This document shows, piece by piece, positions 10,151 through 23,800 of a DNA stretch of 64,000 bases. The notes beneath the pieces were generated by a model, which worked only from the letters and a program-made list of their open reading frames with translations, made no database searches and was not told where the DNA came from. The stretch is from Tubulanus polymorphus (taxonomy: Eukaryota > Nemertea > Palaeonemertea > Tubulaniformes > Tubulanidae): contig NC_134030.1 of the NCBI RefSeq assembly GCF_964204645.1, positions 13,978,447-14,042,446 of the forward strand. Reading direction: 5' to 3'. The position numbers were made by a program, and so were the translations under genes. The stretch's first letter is position 1. Every line of letters starts with the position of its first letter.

Positions 10151-11850
10151 ATGTTAATTTGATATGAGTATATAATAAATGACTCTCACAATCAAATGAC
10201 TCGTTGTATAACTAATATGTATATACATACATTTTTACCCCAACGTCAGCCAATTTTGAAATGAGTATCTTATTATTCAAAGCCTATTCAAGATGAGTAT
10301 ATCAAATAACTGATCACATAGGATGACTCGTGATCTAGTATGAGTACACTAAATAAGTACACTTAACTCGTACTACACTGACTCCTAACATTGAATGACT
10401 CGTTGTATATGTAACAGGCCTACTTATACATATTTTCCCCAAAAACCAACATAAACCTAATTGGATTGAGTATATAACGTATAAAACGACTCAGGATCAC
10501 TCGTCGTATATCTACTACATATATTTCTCCCATATTCATCATTGGCAAACTTGACCCACGTTCATCCATGGATGTATAAACTAGCGGGGTCGACCTTTAC
10601 GCTCAGCAAACGGAAAAACAAGGTATCACCTTTTTAGCCCAAGGTGAGCCAATTGATGAGTAGATTTAATGAATCTTCGCACAGGGTGACTGGTATACCT
10701 ACTATATATAAATCTCCCCGAGCCCGCGTCAGTCTATTTGAAATGTATCTATATCAATTTGAAGTGTCTATATCTAAACTATAAGAGACAAACAGCGAAA
10801 CATTGTCACGGGTTGACGTCGTCTGTGCGCTTTGGTTGGTGAAGGACCGGTGTTAAAATATCCATGAAATACCCGACAATGTGTTATCCAGTTTCTCCCG
10901 TGCAGTACAGGGGTTCACAAAATATCTTAGGAAAATGGACTCAAATGTTTTTCCAATTAATTAATTCGATTTAAAAGAAACATAAAAAGTAAATTCATCC
11001 AAATCAAGTGAAATCTTCAAATCAAATAAATGGGACCATATTTTATAGCAAAATAATCAACTTAACTCAATCATGATATAACACAGGACGGGTACATAGC
11101 TTGGCCGCGTGTATGTCTAGGGTAGCATTTTGCCGATACGATAATAGATATATTTATTGACCGCATAAAATGACTGCGTTTTGTCACTACGCGCAAGCTG
11201 ATTAAAAAACATTTACAGAAAGATTTGGTGAGCGCCGGCTGTTGCTTGGTTACAGTATAGTGTGCTTGACCAGACACAGGGTGGTGACCCAAAGTCACCT
11301 CGTGCCAGTCACACAGACCAGGACTGAAATTGGTAAATCTCTGACCGCTTGGTTTAAACAGTGATTTTATTATCTACACATTACTATATATAATATAATA
11401 GATAAAATGATAAAGTATGGTGTTTGGCGGGCAACGAAAGACCAATGAGATTACTAGAATGAAATGTACATACTCATATGTAGTATGAGTATGACTCTTT
11501 GCAATATGTCTGGCCGGCACAAGCTCGCAATATCAGATAAATATGGTATATCACGAGAGTATGCGCGACACTGACTAAGAATATAATGGGGATTACTGTA
11601 TCTATCTTCGCACTGTTGAAATGAGTATTAAATGACTCCTAGCATAGATATACTCCTTGTATTTTACTTTAAATTGTGGCTAACACGTATCGTCAGCCAA
11701 TTTAAGGCATATTAAATGGCTTATAGTTTAGAATGACTCTACCCCAGCGTATTTGGTATGAGTACCGGTATTTAAGATGGGTAGGATAGGACGACTCATA
11801 TAGTTCATACATATTTTCTCCAACCAACGTCAGCCTGATGGAATCTTCTC
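10150..11850. repeat. Decayed interspersed/tandem family with GAGTAT..GACTC and CCCCAACGTCAGCC words
   Basis: Several imperfect units are visible: an ATGAGTATAT-like word, then AAATGACTC, a TATATGTATATACATA-like stretch, TTTTCCCC and (AA)CGTCAGCCAATTTGAAATGAG. CGTCAGCC or close variants lie near 10243, 10640, 10725, 11690 and 11827; the GACTCGTTGTATA word lies near 10200 and 10400. Unit length is irregular (about 100-200 bp) and non-repeat DNA interrupts (about 10800-11480). It is probably an old satellite or a cluster of one transposon family. Confidence 0.5.
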
Positions 11851-13248
11851 AAACATATATTGGTAGTTTCGCTTATGTCACCTGCATCATTCGCTTGAAA
11901 TCTTTGTCGGATACTGGAGATTGAGGGTCTCGGATAAGCTCCTTAATAACACATGGTAGTGGGGCCTTAAGTACGGTAACGTCCATAGTATGTTGCCAGA
12001 AGTCAGTCAATCCTTGCTATACATGCTCATGCTTTACGCTGCTATCAAGTTGAGTATTGGTAGGGAGTGGATAAACTTTGGGATAGATCTGCACACATCC
12101 TTTAGGAAATCCTTCTACACTGCCTGATGCTTCATTTTAAAATTATTGATCGATAAAACTATTAGATTTATATCACGAGTTATGGTGGAAACAGCATGTT
12201 TATTTTCATTTATATATAATTAAGTGTACATGTCTTCAAGTACAATTAGAAAAAATATTTTCAATTACAAACATAATATGTGATCGTGTGACTGGTGCAA
12301 CTTGGTGATGGTGCTTTGTTCGATACTCATTGAAAATTCCAACCTATGACCTCATATTTCGCGAGCATATGAGATCCTTCGATTACCATTTGTCTTAAAA
12401 TCTTACCGTTCAGAGTATGCATACAGAAGCTAGTTATATTTATTTAACTTTGACAAACACATAAGTCAGAGTGGAGTCAGTAACTCAAATGTTCGAGAAA
12501 GATAAATGGCAGACAGATACCGTAGTAACAATGAACTTTCAATTGTTACCGTGTCAACTATCTACTGGTTTGCCAGCTTTTGAACCAACTTTTGATTAAC
12601 TGACCCCAGATTACAAAGTACATTAATTCTGATTATATATTTTAAACACATTACACAGGTGGTCCAACTTAACCCTTGTGATAATCTATAAAATATTATT
12701 AACCATTATCTCTTAACTTCTTCAGAATTACAGAGAAAATAGCAGAATAAACTACTTAAAATTACAGTCATAATTTCCGCAATAATAAATGGGTTCAAGT
12801 CTTTGTGTAAGTGTATTCATCCAAAAGAGATACATTCATGAAAGGTATATAGTATGAAAAACAAGGGGTCCAGACACTGCCCAATCAAGAAGATTCCAAT
12901 TGCAATCTGACAATTTTATATGCAACACCCCAGATGAACATACACTGAACTAATCTTTTGCCACTGTAAACCACCAAACATTTAACACAATATGGTAAAA
13001 TTGTTTAACCGCAAAACAACTAAACATTAAAGGAATTATGAATGAACAATCTTAAAGTGAGTAAATTAGCTATATGACATAATCACAACATGATCAACAG
13101 TCCGAGTGTATCAAAACAAATGACATTCTGCATGATAATGGACAACATTCTATAGGTTGTGTAAACAGAATAGAAGTTGGACAAAGTAGCCTCTGCTCGA
13201 TATAATTTCAAAAAGGTCCATAAAACGCGTTTCTTCGGTTTTGCTCCA
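11850..13248. other. Possible 3' untranslated region (minus) of the small split gene; otherwise empty
   Basis: No coding region. If the exon at 13249-13259 is real, minus-strand 3' UTR would extend from 13248 to lower coordinates. Minus-strand AATAAA words occur near 12440 (GTTAAATAAATATAAC) and near 12200 (GAAAATAAACATG). This is inference only. Confidence 0.3.
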
Positions 13249-13259
13249 TCACTTCTTCC
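13249..13259 (-). CDS. Candidate last coding exon (GKK-stop) of the small split gene
   Basis: The minus strand carries a strong 3' splice site, ATCATATTTTTTTTCTAG ending at 13260, followed by GGAAGAAGTGA. Exon 3 (35702-35799) ends in phase 1 with a single G, so joining gives Gly-Lys-Lys-stop. With 157+76+98+11 nt the coding total is 342 nt, an exact 113 codons plus stop. The join would span ~22.4 kb of satellite-filled intron. Only two full codons are coding, so support rests on the acceptor quality, phase and strand; another exon outside the window could be the true partner. Confidence 0.3.
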
Positions 13260-13730
13260 CTAGAAAAAAAATATGATAATTTCAAATATGAGTATGACAA
13301 AATAAAGCCCATTCAATTTTAATACGCATTGTACTTTTCCAAAGAAAAACAATTTTCTGATGTAGCAGCACACATCTGGGAGTCGTATTCAAATGTTTCG
13401 ATATCGGCAATAATTGAAGGAATGAACAACAATATGTTGATTTTAGGGATTATCAGGATGATCACCATGTGAATCATTCAATAGTACAGTCATTTTCATG
13501 TACTCCTCCCAAATGTACAACTCAAATAGACTGAGGTTGTAATTTAAGAAATTAAACTTATATAGGAATACTGTATATATTGAGAATAATTCTATAGTAA
13601 GGGTCATTTTATACACTCATTTCAAATGGAATGAATTTAGGTTTATGGAAAGTAATACACGTAAAAACTAAACCGTGAAGTAGGGATCAGTTCTATAGTA
13701 AGGGTCATTTTTATATGTTTTATATACTAC

Positions 13731-15653
13731 GTGAAGTAGGGGTCAGTTGATTAATAATCATCTCAAAAGGACTGGCTTGGTTTTAAATAGTAATATTCAT
13801 GTAGAAATACTACACTTGGAATTATTTTATAGTAGGGGTCATTTTTATATACAATGTATACTCATACCAACTTTGGTTTTTGAAGAGTAATATTTCTATA
13901 GGAATACTTTACTACCAGTCGTTCTACATTAAGATACATATTTATATAGAAATATTGTGAATCATTATACGGAAGGGTTTATGTGTAGAAACAAAAGCCA
14001 GTGAATATTACCATTTTGTGACTTAAAATCACCTGCTTAGCCCAGGCTCATGATAGCTGGTGAATCGGTGACAATCTTCTGGTCAAAAATGGGAAGTAGT
14101 ACTAAAATGGTCGATATCCAATTGGTAAATAAAATGAGGGCTCAATAAGGATACTGTAATGACTTACCAATTTCTTTACTGACACTTTTTACTTCAAATT
14201 TACATCTCGAAAATTAAGGCAAATCCTTAGTCCAAACTATTCGTTTCGATCTCCTCCTTGATGTTCACTTTAAAAATAACCAAATTCCAGATTAGGCACA
14301 GGCCTAAATGATAAGAATTTACAAAGAAAATAACAAAATTGCATAGACTGGGGCATCAATATCCTAAATATAAAATGGACTGAATTTGCTGCTTGAAGAT
14401 CCCTATTTATATAGAAATACTATATTTACATTTATTCTATACAAGGTGTCACCTTTATGTGCTCATCACAAACAGACTGACTTAGGTATTTTAAGATACC
14501 ATGGCACGCTTTATTGTGAATTATTCTAGACGGAGGTTGTTTTTCTGCAATCATCTCCTTTGAGATGACTGGTTCTCGAAGATTTATGTTTAACACTATT
14601 CTCTGGATCATATTATTCTAAGGGTCATTTTTATGTAATCATCTCGATTAAACTGACTGTGGTTTTTGGAAATAACATATATTGAGAATGACTATTCTGC
14701 GAGTCATTCCACACAATGTGTCGTTGCATATTCTTCTCAAATAAAGTGACTCCGGTTATGGTAATTAATATTTGCACACCTTTACTGAGATTCAATCTAT
14801 CGTAGGAGCCATTTTTATACTCATCTGAAATAGACTGACTTTGATTTTGAAGATAAATATTTATACACTATTCTGAAATTAATTCTATGGTAGAACACAT
14901 CCTTATACTTATCTCAAATAGACTGACTTTGGTTTTTGGTGATTAATATTCGCACACTTTACTGAGATTCAATCTACAGGAGGAGTAGTTTTTATATTCA
15001 TCTCAAATAGACTGTTTTCTTTGAAGATTGTAACTTATACACTATAATTGAATTCATTCTATGGAAGGACACATTCTTATACAACTTATCTTCTTATACT
15101 TATCTCAAATAGGTCTAGATTGACTTTGGTTTTTGATTATCAATATTTATACACTACAGCTACAGTTTAACTCAAATAGACTGGTTTTTTATGATTAATA
15201 TTTATACAGAAGGAAAAAAGACTTAATCTATAGTAGGAGTCGTTTTTACACTTATTTCAAATAGACTGACTTTGGTTTTAAAGATAAATATTTATACGCT
15301 ATACTGAAATTAATTAATTCTATGGTTGGACACATTCTTATACTAATCTCAAATAGACTGTTTTTTTTTTTAAGATTATAACTAATACACTATAATTGAA
15401 TCCATTCCATGGTAGGACACATTCTTATACTTATATAAAAAAGGCCTAGATTGACTTTGGTTTTTGATGATCCATATTTATACACTATCAAAAGACTAAA
15501 TCTATAGTAGGAGTCGTTTCTATACATATCTCAACTAGACTGAGTTTGGTATTTTATAGTTAATATTTATACACTATGAAAAAGGTCATTTTATATACTC
15601 ATCTCAAATGGTCTGAATTTGGTTTTTGGAGAGTAAAACATGACACACTATAC
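13731..15653 (-). repeat. Satellite module A1 (~1.92 kb), contains a relic exon
   Basis: Anchor GTGAAGTAGGGGTCAGTTGA at 13731 recurs at 15654, 27448 and 29380. The module carries a block with GCTTAGCCCAGGCTCATGAT near 14037, a decayed exon at 14168-14267 and then diverged ~100-bp satellite units. Similar ~250 bp sequence, exon included, surrounds the intact exon at 35702-35799. Confidence 0.85.
14168..14267 (-). pseudogene. Relic exon 1 of the amplified segment
   Basis: On the minus strand a donor GTAAGT follows …GTCAGTAAAGAAATTG, and its end translates as KFEVKSVSKEIG, matching NFDVKVVSHEIG of the intact exon at 35702-35799. The 5' part matches in another frame (GTGAAC..AAGGAGGAGATC) but ends in stops, so it cannot be spliced in frame. 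The acceptor is altered (TTTTTAAAG rather than TTTTCAG). Confidence 0.7.
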
Positions 15654-17800
15654 TGTGAAGTAGGGGTCAGTTGATTAATAATCATCGCAAAAGGACTGAC
15701 TTGGTTCTAAATAGTAATATTCATGTAGAAATACTACACTTGGAATTATTTTATAGTAGGGGTCATTTTTATATACAATGTATACTCATACCAACTTTGG
15801 TTTTTGAAGAGTAATATTTCTATAGGAATACTTTACTGCCAGTCGTTCTACATTAAGATACATAATTTATATAGAAATATTGTGAATCATTATACGGAAG
15901 GGTTTATGTGTAGAAACAAAAGCCAGGGAATATGACCGTTTTATGACTTAAAATCACCTGCTTAGCCCAGGCTCATGATAGCTGGTGAATCGGTGACAAT
16001 CTTCTGGTCAAAAATGGGAAGTAGTACTAAAATGGTCGATATCCAATTGGTCAAAAAAACCGAGGGCTCAATAAGGATACTGTAATGACTTACCAATTTT
16101 TTTACTGACACCTTTTACTTCAAATTTACATCTTGAAAATAAAGACAAATCCTTTGCGCAAACTATTCGTTTCGATCTCCTCCTTGTTGTTCACTCTGAA
16201 AATAACCAAATTACTGATTAGGCACAGGCCTAAATGATAAGAATTTACAAAGATAACAAAGAAAATAACAAAATGCATAGACTGGGGCATCAATATCCTA
16301 AATATAAAATGGACTGAATTTGCTGCTTGAAGATACCTATTTATACAGAAAAACTATATTTACATTTATTCTATAAAAGGTGTCACCTTTATGTACTCAT
16401 CACAAACAGACTGACTTAGGTATTTGAAGATACCATGACACGCTTTATTGTGAATTATTCTAGACGGAGGTTGTTTTTCTACAATCATCTCCTTTGAGAT
16501 GACTGGTTCTCGAAGATTTATGTTTAACACTATTCTCTGAATCATATTATTCTAAGGGTCATTTTTATATAATCATCTCGATTAAACTGACTGTGGTTTT
16601 TGAAAATAACATATATTGAGAATGACTATTCTGCGAGTCATTCTACACAATGTGTCGTTGCATATTCTTCTCAAATAAAGTGACTCCGGTTATGGTAATT
16701 AATATTTGCACACTTGACTGAGATTCAATCTATCGTAGGAGCCATTTTTATACTCATCTGAAATAGACTGACTTTGATTTTGAAGATAAATATTTATACA
16801 CTATTCTGAAATTAATTCTATGGTAGAACACATCCTTATACTTATCTCAAATAGACTGACTTTGGTTTTTGGTGATTAATATTCGCACACTTTACTGAGA
16901 TTCAATCTACAGGAGGAGTAGTTTTTATATTCATCTCAAATAGACTGTTTTCTTTAAAGATTGTAACTTATACACTATAATTGAATTCATTCTATGGAAG
17001 GACACATTCTTATACAACTTATCTTCTTATACTATCTCAAATAGGTCTAGATTGACTTTGGTTTTTGATGATCAATATTTATACACTACAGCTACAGTTT
17101 ATCTCAAATAGACTGGTTTTTTGGATTAATATTTATACAGTAATACTGTATAGTATTTTTCATACTGTATGAAAAAGACTTAGGAGTCGTTTTAACACTT
17201 ATCACAAACAAACTGACTTAGGTATTTGAAGATACCATGGCACGCTTTATTGTGAATTATTCTAGAAGGAGGTTGTTTTTCTGCAATCATCTCCTTTTAG
17301 ATGACTGGTTCTCGAAGATTTATGTTTAACACTATTCTCTGGATCATATTATTCTAAGGGTCATTTTTTTATATAATCATCTCAATTGAACTGAGGTTTT
17401 TGGTAATCAATATTCACACACTTTACTGAGATTCAATCAATAATTGAATTCATTCTATGCTAGGACACATTCTCATACATATCTCAAATAGGTCTAGATT
17501 GACTTCGGTTTTTGATGATTGATACTTATACAGCATGAAAAAGACTTAATCGATAGGAGTCGTTTTTACATTTATCTCAAATAGACTGACTTTGGTTCTA
17601 AAGATAAATATTTATACACAATACTGAAATTAATTAATTCTATGATTGGACACATTCTTATACTAATCTCAAATAGACTGTTTCTTTAAAGATTATAACT
17701 TATACACTATAATTGAATCCATTCCATGGTAGGACACATTCTTATACTTATCTTATATAGGCCTAAATTGACTTTGGCTTTAGATAATTAATATTTATAC
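15654..17800 (-). repeat. Satellite module A2, contains a relic exon; passes into the 89-bp array
   Basis: It repeats module A1 closely for ~1.5 kb (anchor at 15654, GCTTAGCCCAGG block near 15957, relic exon at 16094-16195). After about 17150 it is rearranged: pieces of the same module (TTATTGTGAATTATTCTAGA and the following ~150 bp) recur out of order before the regular short-unit array starts near 17800. Confidence 0.75.
16094..16195 (-). pseudogene. Relic exon 2 of the amplified segment
   Basis: Minus strand: acceptor TTATTTTCAG and donor GTAAGT are both preserved and bracket 102 nt. The first codons parallel the intact exon (A then GTG AAC AAC AAG GAG GAG ATC, against ATG AAC AAT GAA GAG ATC), but a shifted frame and stops follow, and the end matches only in the second frame. 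A coding exon has decayed while its splice sites survive. Confidence 0.7.
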
Positions 17801-20800
17801 ACTATAAAAAAGACTTAATCCATAGTAGGAGTCGTTTCTATACTCAACTCAAATAAACTGACTTTTGTTTTTGATGATTGATATTTATACACAATAAAAA
17901 GGCTTAATCGATAGTAGTAGTCATTTCTATACTCATCTCAAATAAACTGATTTTTGTTTTTGATAACTTATATTTATACACTTTTAAAAAGACTTATAGA
18001 AGTAGTCACTTCTATAATCATCTCAAATAAACTGACTGGTTATTGATAAATAACGTTTATACACTATAAAAATGGCTTAATGTATAGTAGGAGTCATTTC
18101 TATACTCATCTCAAATAAACTGACCGTTGGTTTTTGATAACTGATATTTATACACTATAAAAAAGCTCAATCTATAATAGGAGTCGTTTCTATACTCATC
18201 TCACATAGACTGATTTTCATTTTTGATGACTTAGGCCTAAAGTTATACACTATAAAAAGCTTAATCTATAGTAGGAGTTGTTTCTATACTCATGTCGAAT
18301 ACGCTGATTTGGTTTTTTATGACAAATAGTTATACACTATAATAAGGCTTAATCTATAGTTGGAGTTGTTTCTATACTCATCTGAAATAAACTGACTTTA
18401 GTTTTTGATGACTAATAGACACAATAAAGAGGCTTAATCTATAGTAGTAGTTGTTTCTATACTCATCTGAAATAAACTGTCTTTGGTTTTTGATAATTAG
18501 TGTTCATTAACTATACAAAAGACTTAATCTATGGAAGCAGTCGTTTCTATACTTATCTCAAATAAACTGACTTATGGTTTTTTGATAGACACAATAAAGA
18601 GGCTTAATCTATAGGAGTAGTTGTTTCTATTATCATCTCAAATAAACTGACTGTTGGTTTTCGATAATTAATATTTATATGCTATAAAAAAGCTTAATCT
18701 ATAGAAAGAAGCGTTCCTTTACTCATGTCAAATACACTGATTTGGTTATTGATGACAAATAGTTATAAACTATAAAAAGGCTTAATCTATTGAAGAAGTT
18801 GTTTCTATACATATCTCAAATAAACTGACTGCTGGTTTTGATAACTAATATTTATTCACTATAAAAATGCTTAATCTATAGTAGGAGTCATTTCTATTCT
18901 CATCTCAAATAGACTGATTTTGGTTTTTGATAATTAATACTTATACACTATTAAAAGACTTAATCTATAGTAGGAGTTGTTTCTATACTCATCTCAAATA
19001 TACTGACTATTGCTTTTATAATTAATACTTATACACTATAAAAAGGCTTAATCTATAGTAGGAGTTGTTTCTAAACATATCTCAAATAAACTGACTACTG
19101 GTTTTGATAACTAATATTTATACACTTTAAAAAAGCTTAATCTATAGTAAGAGTCGTTTCTATACTCATGTAAAATACACGGATTTGGTTTTTGATGACA
19201 AACAGTTATACACTATAAAAAGGCTTAATCTATAGTAGAAGTTGTTTCTATACATATCTCAAATAAACTGACTGCTGGTTTTGATAACTAATATTTATAC
19301 ACTATAAAAAAGCTTAATCTATAGTAGGAGTCGTTTCTATACTCATCTCAAATAGACTGATTTTGGTTTTTGATAATTAATACTTATACACTATTTCTAT
19401 ACATATCTCAAATAAACTGACTACTGGTTTTGATAACTAATATTTATACACTTAAAAAAAGCTTAATCTATAGTAAGAGTCGTTTCTATACTCATGTAAA
19501 ATACACGGATTGGTTTTTGATGACAAACAGTTATACACTATAAAAAGGCTTAATCTATAGTAGAAGTTGTTTCTATACATATCTCAAATAAACTGACTGC
19601 TGGTTTTGATAACTAATATTTATACACTATAAAAAAGCTTAATCTATAGTAGGAGTCGTTTCTATACTCATCTCAAATAGACTGATTTTGGTTTTTGATA
19701 ATTAATACTTATACACTATTTCTATACATATCTCAAATAAACTGACTACTGGTTTTGATAACTAATATTTATACACTTAAAAAAAGCTTAATCTATAGTA
19801 AGAGTCGTTTCTATACTCATGTAAAATACACGGATTTGGTTTTTGATGACAAACAGTTATACACTATAAAAAGGCTTAATCTATAGTAGAAGTTGTTTCT
19901 ATACATATCTCAAATAAACTGACTGCTGGTTTTGATAACTAATATTTATACACTATAAAAAAGCTTAATCTATAGTAGGAGTCGTTTCTATACTCATCTC
20001 AAATAGACTGATTTTGGTTTTTGATAATTAATACTTATACACTATTTCTATACATATCTCAAATAAACTGACTACTGGTTTTGATAACTAATATTTATAC
20101 ACTTAAAAAAAGCTTAATCTATAGTAAGAGTCGTTTCTATACTCCTCTCAAATTGACTGATTTAGGTTTTTGATAATTAATACTTATACACCATAAAAAG
20201 GCTTAATCTATAGAAGAAGTTGTTTCTATACTCATCACAAATAAACTGACTTTAGTTTTTGATGACTAATAGACACAATGAAAAAGCTTACATCTCAAAT
20301 AAACTAACTGTTGGTTTTCGAAAAATCAATATTTATACACTATCAAAAATGCTTAATCTATAGAAAGAGTCATTCCTATACTCATGTAAAATACACGGAT
20401 TTGGTTTTTGATGACAAACAGTTATACACTATAAAAAGGCTTAATCTATAGTAGAAGTTGTTTCTAAACATATCTGAAATAAACTGACTGCTGGTTTTGA
20501 TAACTAATATTCATACACTATAAAAAGGCTTAATCTATAGTAGGAGTCATTTCTATTCTCATCTAAAATAGACTGATTTTGGTTTTTGATAATTAATACT
20601 TATACACATTAAAAGACTTAATCTATAGTAGGAGTTGTTTCTATACTCATCTCAAATAAACTGACTATGGCTTTTTATAATTAATACTTATACACTATAA
20701 AAAGGCTTAATCTATAGTAGGAGTTGTTTCTATACATATCTCAAATAAACTGACTACTGGTTTTGATAACTAATATTTATACACTTTAAAAAAGCTTAAT

Positions 20801-23800
20801 CTATAGTAAGAGTCGTTTCTATACTCATCTCAAATTGACTGCTTTAGGTTTTTGATAATTAATACTTATACACCATAAAAAGAATTAATCTATAGTAGGA
20901 GTTGTTTCTATACTCATCTTAAATAAACTGACTGTTGGTTTTTGATAATTAATATTCATCACTATAATCAAGCTTAATCTATAGAAGAAGTTGTTTCTAT
21001 ACTCATCACAAATAAACTGACTTTAGTTTATGATGACTAATAGACACAATGAAAAAGCTTACATCTCAAATAAACTGACTGTTGGTTTTCGAAAATTAAT
21101 ATTTATACACTATAAAAAAGCTTAATCTATAGAAAGAGTCATTCCTATACTCATGTAAAATACACGGATTTGGTTTTTGATGACAAACAGTTATACACTA
21201 TAAAAAGGCTTAATCTATAGTAGAAGTTGTTTCTATACATATCTCAAATAAACTGACTGCTGGTTTTGATAACTAATATCTATACACTATAAAAAAGCTT
21301 AATCTATAGTGGGAGTCATTTCTATTCTCATCTCAAATAGACTGATTTTGGTTTTGGATAATTAATACTTATACACTATAAAAAGGCTTAATCTATAGTA
21401 GGAGTTGTTTCTATACATATCTCAAATAAACTGACTACTGGTTTTGATAACTAATATTTATACACTATAAAAAAGCTTAATCTATAGTAGGAGTTGTTTC
21501 TATACTCATCTCAAATAGACTGATTTTGGTTTTTGATAATGAATACTTATACACCATAAAAAGACTTAATCTATAATAGGAGTTGTTTCTATACTCATCT
21601 CAAATAGACTGATTTTGGTTTTTGATAATGAATACTTATACACCATAAAAAGACTTAATCTATAGTAGGAGTTGTTTCTATACTCATCTCAAATAAACTG
21701 AGTATGGCTTTTTATAATTAATACTTATACACTATAAAGCGCTTTATCTATAGTAGGAGTTGTTTCTATACATATCTCAAATAAACTGACTGCTGGTTTT
21801 GATAACTAATATTTATACACTATAAAAAAGCTTAATCTATAGTAGGAGTCGTTTCTATACTCATCTCAAATAGACTGATTTTGGTTTTTGATAATTAATA
21901 TTTATACACTATAAAAAAGCTTAATCTATAGTAGGAGTCGTTTCTATACTCATCTCAAATAGACTGATTTTGGTTTTTGATAATTAATACTTATACACTA
22001 TTTCTATACATATCTCAAATAAACTGACTACTGGTTTTGATAACTAATATTTATACACTTAAAAAAAGCTTAATCTATAGTAAGAGTCGTTTCTATACTC
22101 CTCTCAAATTGACTGATTTAGGTTTTTGATAATTAATACTTATACACCATAAAAAGGCTTAATCTATAGAAGAAGTTGTTTCTATACTCATCACAAATAA
22201 ACTGACTTTAGTTTTTGATGACTAATAGACACAATGAAAAAGCTTACATCTCAAATAAACTAACTGTTGGTTTTCGAAAAATCAATATTTATACACTATC
22301 AAAAATGCTTAATCTATAGAAAGAGTCATTCCTATACTCATGTAAAATACACGGATTTGGTTTTTGATGACAAACAGTTATACACTATAAAAAGGCTTAA
22401 TCTATAGTAGAAGTTGTTTCTAAACATATCTGAAATAAACTGACTGCTGGTTTTGATAACTAATATTCATACACTATAAAAAGGCTTAATCTATAGTAGG
22501 AGTCATTTCTATTCTCATCTAAAATAGACTGATTTTGGTTTTTGATAATTAATACTTATACACATTAAAAGACTTAATCTATAGTAGGAGTTGTTTCTAT
22601 ACTCATCTCAAATAGACTGATTTTGGTTTTTGATAATGAATATTTATACACCATAAAAAGACTTAATCTATAGTAGGAGTTGTTTCTATACTCATCTCAA
22701 ATAAACTGAGTATGGCTTTTTATAATTAATACTTATACACTATAAAGCGCTTTATCTATAGTAGGAGTTGTTTCTATACATATCTCAAATAAACTGACTG
22801 CTGGTTTTGATAACTAATATTTATACACTATAAAAAAGCTTAATCTATAGTAGGAGTCGTTTCTATACTCATCTCAAATAAACTGACTTTAGTTTTTGAT
22901 GACTAATAGACACAATGAAAAAGCTTACTCTATAGTAAGAGTTGTTTCTATACTCATCTTAAATAAACTGAGTATGGCTTTTTATAATTAATACTTATAC
23001 ACTATAAAAGGCTTTATCTATAGTAGGAGTTGTTTCTATACATATCTCAAATAAACTGACTGCTGGTTTTGATAACTAACATTTATGCACCATAAAAAGA
23101 CTTAATCTATAGTAAGAGTCGTTTCTATACTCATCTAAAATAGACTGATTTTTGGTTTTTGATGACTAATTGACACAATAATGAGGCTTAATCTATAGTT
23201 GTAGTTGTTTCTATACTCATCTCAAATAAACTGACTTTAGTTTTTGATGACTAATAGACACAATAAAAAGCTTACTCTATAGTAGGAGTCGTTTCTATAC
23301 TAATCTCAAATAAACTGACTTTAGTTTTTGATGACTAATAGACACAATAAAGAGGCTTAATCTATAGGAGTAGTTGTTTCTATACTCATCTCAAATAAAC
23401 TGACTATGGCTTTTTATAATTAATACTTATACACTATAAAAAGGCTTTATCTATAGTATGAGTTGTTTCTATACATATCTCAAATAAACTGACTACTGGT
23501 TTTGATAACTAATATTTATACACTTTAAAAAAGCTTAATCTATTGTAAGAGTCGTTCCTATACTCATCTCAAATTGACTGATTTAGGTTTTTGATAATCA
23601 ATACTTATACACCATAAAAAGGCTTAATCTATAGAAGAAATTGTTTCTATACTCATCACAAATAAACTGACTTTAGTTTTTGATGACTAATAGACACAAT
23701 GAAAAAGCTTACATCTCAAATAAACTGACTGTTTTCGAAAAATTAATATTTATACACTATAAAAAAAGCTTAATCTATAGAAAGAGTCATTCCTATACTC

